Below, one piece after another: positions 1 to 6,182 of a DNA stretch of 15,163 nt. A model generated the notes under the pieces. The model was given only the letters and a program-made list of their open reading frames with translations. It did no database searches and was not told the DNA's origin. This DNA comes from Chloroflexota bacterium (GTDB lineage: Bacteria; Chloroflexota; Dehalococcoidia; UBA2247; RBG-13-53-26), in assembly GCA_003650185.1 (NCBI GenBank), contig QMOF01000026.1, positions 1 to 15,163 of the forward strand, read 5' to 3'. Position 1 is the stretch's first letter. Each line of letters starts with the position of its first letter. A program made the translations under genes and the position numbers.

Positions 1-541
1 CTCTCGTAGTGTCCACCACCAGATGATGGCGGCGTATCTTCTCCACCGTTGGCTCCATCTTGCGGTAGACATCCCAGTCTGCTTCAGAGCTGTCTGCGCG
101 CTCCACTTCCAAACTCCGGCGATCCAACCGCTGTCGTACCACCTCAGGAGGTGCCTCCGTACGCACGATGACCAGCCTGGCACCCACTCGGTCTGCGATG
201 TGATACAACTGCTCCCGGTGACGCTCCTCCAGATTGGTCGCATCCAGGGCTACTGTCACACCCTTCGCCAGCAATTCCTCCACCACCCTGTAGCAGGCCC
301 GGAACAGCCTGTAGCTCTCTTCAACACTGTAGATAGGCCGAGGAAACAACAGCTTCCGCAGCGCATCGCTCTCGAGTACTACCAGCCCCACCCTCTCCGC
401 CAGCCGTTGGCAGAAATACGACTTACCGGTGCCAGGCAGACCACTGACCATCACCAAGCACGGCCTGACCACCGGCTCCGGTAACTCGCCCAAACCCTCC
501 TTCAGCCTTCCCACATCCTCAGCCAACTGGCCTTCGCCCAT
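1..541 (-). CDS. P-loop kinase, AAA_33 type (partial, C-terminus off left edge)
   Basis: The open frame starts at ATG 541 and runs off the window after 180 complete codons, so the C-terminus is not seen. Residues 34-41 are a Walker A loop, GLPGTGKS. They are followed by ESDALRK (Asp59), a hydrophobic strand ending in LDATN (Asp100, Walker-B-like) and an Arg-rich lid, RLDRRS, near 138-143. This pattern matches the small predicted kinases of the AAA_33/COG0645 group, which phosphorylate small molecules or nucleic-acid ends; the substrate cannot be read from sequence. No signal peptide or membrane segment is visible. The preceding gene ends about 100 bp upstream, and this gene has its own good promoter, so it looks like a separate transcription unit. 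There is no Shine-Dalgarno sequence before ATG 541. In this family the AAA_33 domain is sometimes fused to another domain; whether that is so here is unknown. Confidence 0.8.
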   Translation of the reverse strand, partial: MGEGQLAEDVGRLKEGLGELPEPVVRPCLVMVSGLPGTGKSYFCQRLAERVGLVVLESDALRKLLFPRPIYSVEESYRLFRACYRVVEELLAKGVTVALDATNLEERHREQLYHIADRVGARLVIVRTEAPPEVVRQRLDRRSLEVERADSSEADWDVYRKMEPTVEKIRRHHLVVDTTR

Positions 542-550
542 GCAAGGGCA

Positions 551-578
551 ATTATAGGGGATTTCGAGAGCTTTTCAA
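551..578 (-). promoter_or_regulatory. Sigma-70-like promoter of the P-loop kinase gene
   Basis: On the minus strand a TTGAAA -35 box (578-573) is separated by 16 nt from a perfect TATAAT -10 box (556-551). Transcription would begin about 7 nt further on, near 543-545. The start codon is at 541, so the mRNA would be leaderless or nearly so, which agrees with the missing Shine-Dalgarno sequence. Box identity is seen directly; activity is inferred. Confidence 0.6.
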
Positions 579-633
579 ACGGAGTGGGATATGTTCCGCC
601 AGACACCCACTGATGAGGCGCCATGCAGCACAA

Positions 634-659
634 GATCGCAGCTAGAGATAGCTGCGATC
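634..659 (-). terminator. Perfect 11-bp stem-loop at the end of the PlsY-like gene
   Basis: GATCGCAGCTA (634-644) and TAGCTGCGATC (649-659) are perfect inverted repeats around a 4-nt loop (645-648). The stem covers the last few codons and the TAG stop (644-642) of the PlsY-like gene. The minus strand downstream reads TTGTG, not a proper U-tract, so intrinsic termination would be weak. It could equally be an mRNA 3'-end stabiliser. Placement at the end of an operon just before a new promoter favours a termination or 3'-end role. Confidence 0.45.
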
Positions 660-1328
660 GATCAGCACCCGGTTCAGCAGAACGCTCTTCTTGTTGTCCG
701 CCGTTCGCAGGTCCGGCAGGAGGCCATCAGTTACCCGCTTGATCACGATGAGGCAGAATATGGCTATAGCGCCGCCGATCGTCTCCCAGGACTCCCCTAC
801 CCACCAGCACCCCACCGGGAACAGGGCAAAAGCAACCAGCATCCCCAGGGGGAGGCTTAGGCTGGGAGGCCCGCCAAACTTCAAACGCTCGTCCAGGGCT
901 TGTTTCGAATCGAGAAGCCGTGGCACCGTCCTTATGCCTACACCCAGCAGGATAGGCACCAGGCAGAAAGGCAACGCCTGATAAGACAGCGCTCCCGCCA
1001 CACCGAGGCTGGTGGTATTGCCCTTCTCGCCTTCAAACCCCAGGAAAACAGACCACATCATCCCGGCTACTACCGCCACCCCCACGCCGACCACCGTACC
1101 CCGGTCAACGTCGAGAAGCACGTCGACAAGCGCTACCGCAATGCCGCCCTTGACGACATCCCAGGCAATGCCGCTGAAGCCCTCCACCCGCCCCACCTTG
1201 TGCCAAAGCCCGCTGTGCATGTCCTCTTCCTGGCGCAGGTCGTAACCTCGCATCCTGCCCAGAAGATAGACAACGGGGAAAGCTCCATACAGGTAGGCTC
1301 CCACCACTAGTAGCACATCAATCCACAT
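642..1328 (-). CDS. Divergent PlsY-like glycerol-3-phosphate acyltransferase family membrane protein
   Basis: A 228-aa, very hydrophobic protein with the layout of PlsY, the membrane enzyme that transfers acyl groups from acyl phosphate to glycerol-3-phosphate. Motif 1 is well kept (YGAFPVVYLLGR, about 14-25). The third motif is recognisable as FLGFEGEKGNTTSLG (95-109; the family usually has GFKGGKGVATSLG). The second motif, normally GSGNIGATNVLR, is replaced by EEDMHSGLWHKVGRVEGF (34-51), and the His before the FP/FLGF segment is Met. The length is slightly above the usual 190-220 aa. The ATG at 1328 has AAAAGG 4 nt upstream. It lies 34 bp after the HAAS membrane gene and is probably co-transcribed with it and padR. 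Family membership is fairly clear; acyltransferase activity on glycerol-3-phosphate is doubtful, and it may be a paralogue with another acceptor or role. Confidence 0.75.
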   Translation of the reverse strand: MWIDVLLVVGAYLYGAFPVVYLLGRMRGYDLRQEEDMHSGLWHKVGRVEGFSGIAWDVVKGGIAVALVDVLLDVDRGTVVGVGVAVVAGMMWSVFLGFEGEKGNTTSLGVAGALSYQALPFCLVPILLGVGIRTVPRLLDSKQALDERLKFGGPPSLSLPLGMLVAFALFPVGCWWVGESWETIGGAIAIFCLIVIKRVTDGLLPDLRTADNKKSVLLNRVLIDRSYL

Positions 1329-1362
1329 GCTGCCTTTTCAAGACCCCCTATGAAACGCAATC

Positions 1363-2328
1363 CTACCTGCGCAGGTTGTGCTGAAGCAGGTAATCCGAGG
1401 ACTCGCTCTCCTGCTCCACGACCTTATGCTCCAGCAACGCCGGACCAAGGATCAGAAAAACTACCATGGAAGCCAGAATCATCAGGTCAAGCAAGTCGAT
1501 GTTACCCCCCCTTGAGCACGCCACAAAGATCAACGTAGCCAGCCCGGAAACGAGCAGGGCCCCGGCCTTCAGAGGGCGCTGCCTCAACCTGGTGAATAGA
1601 ACGACGATGCCGGCCAGGCTAAGGAAGCTCATGGCTATCCAGGGTTCCAGAGCATATATCGACTGCCTGTCACTGCCCAACAGCGCCTCCCTCCAGTCCG
1701 CCATCATGAACCAGCCCGCCAAGGCTGGTACCGGCAGTGCCATCAGTGAGCCGAGCAACCAATCACGCCGCAATATCTGGACCAGAATGCGTATAAAGAG
1801 CCAGAGAATGATAGGGAAATACACCACCATCAGCAGCCACACCCACCACGGCGAGAAGATGGACCCGGACCCCACTGCACGCTCCAGGAGAAAGAAACCG
1901 ACCACGAACAAGGGCATCAGCGTGTAGCCCAGCCAGGTGAAAAACCACGTCGGCTTGTTGTGCTGCCAACCATAGATGGTCACACCTATGGTACATACTA
2001 GAGTCGCCGCAACCCAGACAAAGTTCGACCACTGGTGAAGGGCGAAGAGCAGGCAGAAAAGCAGATGGGGCAAGGCGGCAATTGCCGTCTGTCCCCAGTT
2101 GCTGCTGCTGTGTACCTCGTTGAGCTCGTCGACCACGCTCCGCAGCGACCCAAATGACTCGGTTGCTACCCTGCAGGCCTCCTCGCGAGAAAGCCCCGAC
2201 TCCTCCAGGTCTTCCACCTGATCCTCGAAATGGGCGTGCAACTCTGACAACACCTCCCTCTTCGAAGATGGCTCCAGCTTCAATCTGGTCCCGATGCTCT
2301 TCAAGTCGTCCCTCGGCTGGGTTGACAC
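1363..2328 (-). CDS. HAAS-domain (permease prefix) multi-pass membrane protein
   Basis: A 321-aa protein with two parts. Residues about 1-75 are a charged helical domain with the HAAS/'permease prefix domain 1' pattern: repeated acidic helices, ELHAHFEDQVEDLEESGLSR, then EEACRVATESFGS. The rest holds about eight hydrophobic segments, near 80-98, 102-120, 128-150, 160-186, 191-210, 228-247, 254-270 and 277-297. HAAS proteins are typically encoded next to PadR regulators and are thought to sense or relay envelope signals; the exact ligand is not known. The gene fits that pattern, starting 16 nt after the padR stop. The GTG start has a strong purine-rich Shine-Dalgarno sequence (GGGGAGGGGAAGG) immediately before it. 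The C-terminal 20 residues are polar and probably cytoplasmic. The function of the transmembrane part is not recognised. Confidence 0.8.
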   Translation of the reverse strand: MSTQPRDDLKSIGTRLKLEPSSKREVLSELHAHFEDQVEDLEESGLSREEACRVATESFGSLRSVVDELNEVHSSSNWGQTAIAALPHLLFCLLFALHQWSNFVWVAATLVCTIGVTIYGWQHNKPTWFFTWLGYTLMPLFVVGFFLLERAVGSGSIFSPWWVWLLMVVYFPIILWLFIRILVQILRRDWLLGSLMALPVPALAGWFMMADWREALLGSDRQSIYALEPWIAMSFLSLAGIVVLFTRLRQRPLKAGALLVSGLATLIFVACSRGGNIDLLDLMILASMVVFLILGPALLEHKVVEQESESSDYLLQHNLRR

Positions 2329-2344
2329 CCTTCCCCTCCCCGCG

Positions 2345-2680
2345 CTAGGCCCCCGATGGCTGCATAACCAGGTTCACCGCAGTGGCGAACCCCTGCCACT
2401 CGGCCACCTTCTGCTCCAACAGCTTCAGGCCCTTATCAGTCAGATGATAATACCGTCTTTCCTTACCCGAAGGTAGACGTTCCCACGTGCCCCTGACCAG
2501 TCCAGCCGTCTCCAACCGATGCAGAGCAGGGTACAGCGTACCCTCCTTGAACCTGAAGTAGCCCTGGCTCCGCCTGTTCAACTCCTTTATGATCTGATAG
2601 CCATACATGGGCTGGCCCCTCAGCAGGGAAAGAAGAAGCGCATCGGTGTTTCCCTTGAGAAGCTCGCGTTTATGCTCCAT
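2345..2680 (-). CDS. PadR-family winged-helix transcriptional regulator
   Basis: A 111-aa protein with the PadR winged-helix layout: LLKGNTDALLLSLLRGQPMYGYQIIKEL (helices 1-2), then FKEGTLYPALHRLETAGLV (recognition helix region) and the wing SGKERRYYHLTDKGLKLL. PadR proteins are usually dimeric ligand-responsive repressors that bind palindromes upstream of their own operon. The C-terminal dimerisation helix is short, as in subfamily 2. The ATG at 2680 is preferred because AAAGGTG lies about 8 nt upstream; a TTG one codon earlier is the alternative. It is the first gene of padR-HAAS-plsY-like and probably regulates that unit, and perhaps itself. The inducing signal cannot be seen. Confidence 0.92.
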   Translation of the reverse strand: MEHKRELLKGNTDALLLSLLRGQPMYGYQIIKELNRRSQGYFRFKEGTLYPALHRLETAGLVRGTWERLPSGKERRYYHLTDKGLKLLEQKVAEWQGFATAVNLVMQPSGA

Positions 2681-2718
2681 CAACTATTCACCTTTCTTCC
2701 GAAGCTGTGCTGAAGGTG

Positions 2719-2748
2719 AGAATACCATAGGGGTTTCGTCGGTGACAA
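2719..2748 (-). promoter_or_regulatory. Candidate promoter of the padR operon
   Basis: On the minus strand TTGTCA (2748-2743) is followed after 18 nt by TATTCT (2724-2719). The -10 box is preceded by TGG, making an extended -10. The start of transcription would lie near 2711, giving a leader of about 30 nt that includes the AAAGGTG Shine-Dalgarno sequence. The boxes are imperfect (5/6 and 4/6), so this is a candidate only. Confidence 0.45.
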
Positions 2749-2752
2749 CTTT

Positions 2753-2791
2753 GGGCGAGGCCCACAGGTGGGCTGGAACACGAACTCGCCC
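2753..2791 (-). repeat. Nested inverted repeat in the degV-padR gap
   Basis: GGGCGAG (2753-2759) pairs with CTCGCCC (2785-2791). Inside, directly abutting the first arm, is the 14-bp palindrome GCCCACAGGTGGGC (2760-2773), leaving an 11-nt bulge (2774-2784). As RNA on the minus strand it would form a 7-bp stem stacked on a 5-bp hairpin with a CCUG loop. It lies between the degV stop and the padR -35 box. There is no U-tract after it. It could be a factor-dependent terminator, a structured leader or a protein-binding site. I do not recognise a known riboswitch. Confidence 0.5.
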
Positions 2792-2883
2792 GATAACCAT
2801 GTGCGCGTCTGGGACCCTGCATCACAGCAGCCGCGCCTTCCTCGCTGAGAACCTGCGCCTGAATCCAAGTGCCAAAGCCCCTG

Positions 2884-3741
2884 TTACTCCTCGGCGTAAA
2901 AGGCAAGGCCCAAGGCGCCGGTACCCGTTGAGTAGCCCATTATGGGGCTCATCTCGGTCACCCACAACTCCACGCAGTTGAACTCCTGCTGCACCCGGCT
3001 CCTGAGCCTCTCGCCCTCCTCAGGTGCCCCGGCATGGTGTACCGCTACATGCACCGGCTTCCTGCCTGTCCTCCGGTGCATCTCTTCCAGAAGCTGGTTC
3101 AAGCCCTTTTCCTTGTTCCTGGTCACGCCTATTAACCGGGCCACGCCATTCTCCCAGGTAAACATCGGCCTCACGCTGAGCCATGCCCCCAATTGCGTGG
3201 CTATCTTCGGTATGCGACCTGTCCTATAGGCATGGCGAATGGTCTCCAGCACAAACAGGAGGTCAACCTTATGCATCGCCGCCTTCGCAGCCCAGAGGGC
3301 TCCATCCAGCCCCTTGCCATTTTCTACGGCGCGGGCCGCAGCCAGGACAACGAACCCCTCCGCACCCGTGGCCGTCATGGAGTCCAGTACCTCGATCCTG
3401 ACACGATTCAACTCACCTTGCACCAGATCTCTGGCAGCCACAGCCGCATTGTACACCGTGCTCACCTTTGAAGATAGCGTGATAACCAGAACGGCTTCTG
3501 CATCGACACCCACCTTGCGGTAGGCTTCCACGAACGCTGCCGGCGGCGGTGCGGAGGTAGAAAACAGGTCAGGCGCCTTTTCGAGCAACCGGTAAGCGTC
3601 CGACGGGCTTATGTCAATCCAGTCACGATAGATCTGACCATCGAAGTATATGTTTGGTGATACTATCTCAATCCCATAACGCTCCACCATCTCCCGGGGA
3701 AGGCAAGCGATACTATCGGCAACAAGAGCTACCTTGCTCAT
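2884..3741 (-). CDS. DegV-family fatty-acid-binding protein
   Basis: A 285-aa protein with the two-domain DegV layout. Domain 1 starts VALVADSIACLP (5-14), then STSAPPPAAF (61-70, matching the family's TSQPSP loop with the lipid-head-group Ser) and ITLSSKVSTVYNAA (87-100, usually SSxLSGTYQSA), then DSMTATGAEG. Domain 2 includes ETIRHAYRTGRI and ends with MGYSTGTGALGLAF (family: IGxHTGPGxLGLAF). Known relatives (FakB) hold a fatty acid and present it to the kinase FakA for phosphorylation, which yields the acyl phosphate used by PlsX/PlsY. No FakA is visible here. A PlsY-like gene lies just downstream, but it belongs to the separate padR unit. The ATG at 3741 has GAAGG 6 nt upstream and its own promoter candidate. 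Ligand and pathway role are inferred from the family. Confidence 0.9.
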   Translation of the reverse strand: MSKVALVADSIACLPREMVERYGIEIVSPNIYFDGQIYRDWIDISPSDAYRLLEKAPDLFSTSAPPPAAFVEAYRKVGVDAEAVLVITLSSKVSTVYNAAVAARDLVQGELNRVRIEVLDSMTATGAEGFVVLAAARAVENGKGLDGALWAAKAAMHKVDLLFVLETIRHAYRTGRIPKIATQLGAWLSVRPMFTWENGVARLIGVTRNKEKGLNQLLEEMHRRTGRKPVHVAVHHAGAPEEGERLRSRVQQEFNCVELWVTEMSPIMGYSTGTGALGLAFYAEE

Positions 3742-3762
3742 TCAACGCCTTCAACGGGATAC

Positions 3763-3792
3763 ATCGTAATACTACGCATAGGCTGGTGTCAA
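3763..3792 (-). promoter_or_regulatory. Candidate promoter of degV
   Basis: On the minus strand a consensus TTGACA (3792-3787) is followed after 18 nt by TACGAT (3768-3763, 4/6 match to TATAAT). The predicted start is about 3755, giving a leader of roughly 14 nt that carries the GAAGG ribosome-binding site. It lies in the 83-bp gap between the DUF362 gene and degV. Confidence 0.5.
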
Positions 3793-3824
3793 CGCTACCT
3801 GCGCCAGCTCTCGCGGTAGAGGCA

Positions 3825-4913
3825 CTACAGACGGACAAGCTCGTAGTCCAGCCTGCCCATGCCCAGTCTCTGCGCCACGTTCAACTGCACCAGACTGTCT
3901 GTCTGGTTTAGCTTGCCCATTCTATCGGGCGGCACCAGAGGGGTTGACGTCAGGACAACCGGGGCACGGTCGATCAGGTCAGACGACGCCTTGTCGATGG
4001 CCACCGGGTCCCGGGAGGCAAGGACGCCGATGTCAGGCACTATTCTCTCACCGGCAGGCGCAGCACAATCGCAGTTCGGAGTCACATCCTGGACAAGATT
4101 GATGAATGCCGCCTTACCGCTGAACCTGGACATCACCGCTGAGGCAGCATGCGCCAGGTAGACCTGGAGCCGCTTCTTGTTGTCTGCGCCCCAGAACAAA
4201 GCTCCGCTCGGACATTCGAAAAGGCACGTGCTGCAGTAGATACACTTCTCCGGGTCCCTTACTGGCCTGCCATTCTGCATGGCTATCGCACCCGTGGGGC
4301 ATACCTCGGCGCAAGTCCCGCAACCATTGCACCTGGGATCGTCCAGTATGGGCGCGTTGCTGCTGTGCTGTTCCCTTTTCGATTCCTTCGTCACGCACCC
4401 CATGCCCAGGTTCTTCACTGCTCCCCCAAAGCCGGTCAACATGTGCCCCTTGAAGTGAGAAACAACAAGCAAGAAGTCTGCCTGGTAGACCTTGAGGCCA
4501 ACCTTCACCTCTGTCAGTCCGCAACCCTGAACCACTGTGCTCAACTTGACGGTTACACCCTCGTACCCGTCTCCATCGGCTATCACCACGGGGGCGCCAA
4601 CGCTTTGCTCCACGAAACCATTGAAAGCGGCAGTTGACAGGTACTTGCTCTCGCTATCCCTCGACCCAGGATAAAGGGCAGTGGTATCCGTCACGAATGG
4701 TCGGCCCCCCACCCCCTTGACCAGGTCAACCACCCGCCGCACAAAGGCAGGCCTGATATAGGTGATGTTGCCCAGCTCACCCATGTGCAGCTTGACAGCC
4801 ACCGATGCGTTACGCGCGATAAGGTCCAGGATGCCAGACTCGCGGCAAAGCCACTCCATGCCTTGCAGGACATCCCCACCCCCTGAGTAATCGAAGAAAA
4901 ACACCTTTGACAT
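3825..4913 (-). CDS. DUF362 protein with two [4Fe-4S] ferredoxin clusters
   Basis: A 362-aa predicted cytoplasmic iron-sulfur protein. The DUF362 part begins MSKVFFFDYS and contains KLHMGELG (41-48), SHFKGHMLTGFGGAVKNLGM (152-171) and the C-terminal DIGVLASRDPVAIDKAS (294-310), all typical of the family. A bacterial ferredoxin insert holds two complete ligand sets: C195-x2-C198-x2-C201-x3-C205 and C224-x2-C227-x2-C230-x3-C234. An extra CxC (C281, C283) precedes the last segment. Members are common in anaerobes and are presumed electron carriers or oxidoreductase subunits, but no reaction is established that I can name. ATG 4913 has only a weak purine stretch before it. The gene starts 78 bp after the tgt stop with no convincing promoter between, so it is probably co-transcribed with tgt. 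Confidence 0.9.
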   Translation of the reverse strand: MSKVFFFDYSGGGDVLQGMEWLCRESGILDLIARNASVAVKLHMGELGNITYIRPAFVRRVVDLVKGVGGRPFVTDTTALYPGSRDSESKYLSTAAFNGFVEQSVGAPVVIADGDGYEGVTVKLSTVVQGCGLTEVKVGLKVYQADFLLVVSHFKGHMLTGFGGAVKNLGMGCVTKESKREQHSSNAPILDDPRCNGCGTCAEVCPTGAIAMQNGRPVRDPEKCIYCSTCLFECPSGALFWGADNKKRLQVYLAHAASAVMSRFSGKAAFINLVQDVTPNCDCAAPAGERIVPDIGVLASRDPVAIDKASSDLIDRAPVVLTSTPLVPPDRMGKLNQTDSLVQLNVAQRLGMGRLDYELVRL

Positions 4914-4991
4914 TTTCTCGGGCCACGCGCCGCTCGCCGCACAGGCCTAGCTTATCACTTCCACTGCGCCCAGGCCAACCCCGGCATCAGG

Positions 4992-6182
4992 TCAAACGAA
5001 TGGTGCCAGGCTTTCGGGCTCGGTGCGTGAGCTGAGCCACTTCTGTTTCTGGACAAGCCTCGTCTCTTCGTCAGTTGTCCGGTATTCGGCCAGAAAAGCC
5101 CGTTTCAGGGCAGCGAACCGGCCGTCAAGAATTGCCTCTCTTATCCGCCGCATCAGTCCAAGAACAAACGTAAGGTTGTGAATGGTGGCCAACCTGTATG
5201 CCAGCAGCTCCCTGGACCGGAACAGGTGATGCAGATAAGCAGCCGAAAAGTGGCGGCAAGTATAGCAGCCGCAGTCCCGGTCAAGAGGCTCATCCCTGTC
5301 TCGGTAGCAGGCGTTCTGTATGTTTCGCCTGCCGGATGCTGTGAACAAGGCCCCGTTTCGGGCCGTCCGAGTGGGAAGCGCACTGTCGAACAAATCCACT
5401 CCCCTGGCCACAGCCTCGAGGATGTCCTCTGGTGAGCCCACCCCCATAAGGTAGCGCGGTCTGTCTTCCGGGAGCCAGCCCACCGTTTCCTCAATGGTGG
5501 AAAACATCACCTGCTTTGGCTCTCCCAGGCTCACTCCTCCGATGGCATAACCGTCGAATCCCAGCGAAGCCAGGAACTCGGCCGACTGGCGCCGCAACTC
5601 AGGGAAAGCCCCTCCTTGCACGATCCCGTAAAGGGCCTGGTCATCCCGACGGCGGGCCAGTCGTGACCTCTCGGCCCACACGTGGGTCCGCCTCACGGCT
5701 TCGCGGATGAGCTCTGGTTCCTGGCAATAGGGAGGGCACTCGTCTAATGGCATGATGATATCGCTGCCCAGTCTCTCCTGGAGCTGTATCACCATCTCTG
5801 GGGTCAGGAAATGCTCGCTGCCGTCGACGTGCGACCTGAAGGTAACGCCCTCGTCAGCGGTTCGGCACAGCCGCGCCAGGCTGAACACCTGATAGCCACC
5901 ACTGTCGGTAAGAATAGGCCCTGGCCAGGACATGAACCGGTGCAGCCCTCCGACTTTCTCGATGACACCTACGCCCGGTCTGAGGTGAAGGTGGTAGGTG
6001 TTAGCCAGTATAATGCTCGCCCCGGCCGCCCGCACCTCGTCAGGGCCCAACGCCTTCACCGCAGCCTGGCTACCCACCGGCAAAAACGCTGGAGTCGGTA
6101 CTGCTCCACGAGATGTCGTAATCAGCCCGGCTCTGGCACCAGTCTCTGGGCAGGACTTGTCCAACGCAAAGGTGTGGCTCAC
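4992..6182 (-). CDS. tgt: tRNA-guanine(34) transglycosylase (queuine/preQ1 tRNA-ribosyltransferase)
   Basis: Tgt exchanges guanine at the wobble position of GUN-anticodon tRNAs for preQ1, a step of queuosine synthesis. The 396-aa protein carries the expected residues: LTDSGGYQVFSL (Asp93, general acid/base), PLDECPP (Asp147), YGIVQGG, the nucleophile loop LFDSALPTRTARNG (Asp266) and the zinc site C304-x-C306-x2-C309 with His335. Length is slightly above the usual 370-385 aa. The start is GTG and overlaps the acyl-CoA dehydrogenase stop as GTGA. No Shine-Dalgarno sequence is visible, so translation probably depends on coupling to the upstream gene. queA and other queuosine genes are not in the window. 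Confidence 0.97.
   Translation of the reverse strand: MSHTFALDKSCPETGARAGLITTSRGAVPTPAFLPVGSQAAVKALGPDEVRAAGASIILANTYHLHLRPGVGVIEKVGGLHRFMSWPGPILTDSGGYQVFSLARLCRTADEGVTFRSHVDGSEHFLTPEMVIQLQERLGSDIIMPLDECPPYCQEPELIREAVRRTHVWAERSRLARRRDDQALYGIVQGGAFPELRRQSAEFLASLGFDGYAIGGVSLGEPKQVMFSTIEETVGWLPEDRPRYLMGVGSPEDILEAVARGVDLFDSALPTRTARNGALFTASGRRNIQNACYRDRDEPLDRDCGCYTCRHFSAAYLHHLFRSRELLAYRLATIHNLTFVLGLMRRIREAILDGRFAALKRAFLAEYRTTDEETRLVQKQKWLSSRTEPESLAPFV

Noticed and set aside
23..484. A 153-codon plus-strand frame at the left edge
   Set aside because: It lies opposite the P-loop kinase, whose Walker A and lid motifs are clear; the plus-strand protein has no family features.
2680..2906. Two minus-strand frames of 62 and 72 codons in the degV-padR gap
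   Set aside because: They overlap each other and the degV end, have low-complexity unprotein-like sequence and lack good ribosome sites. The gap looks regulatory.
4914..4991. A possible promoter in the tgt-DUF362 gap (TTGGCC and TAAGCT, 18 nt apart)
   Set aside because: Both boxes match poorly, so I treat DUF362 as part of the tgt transcript.
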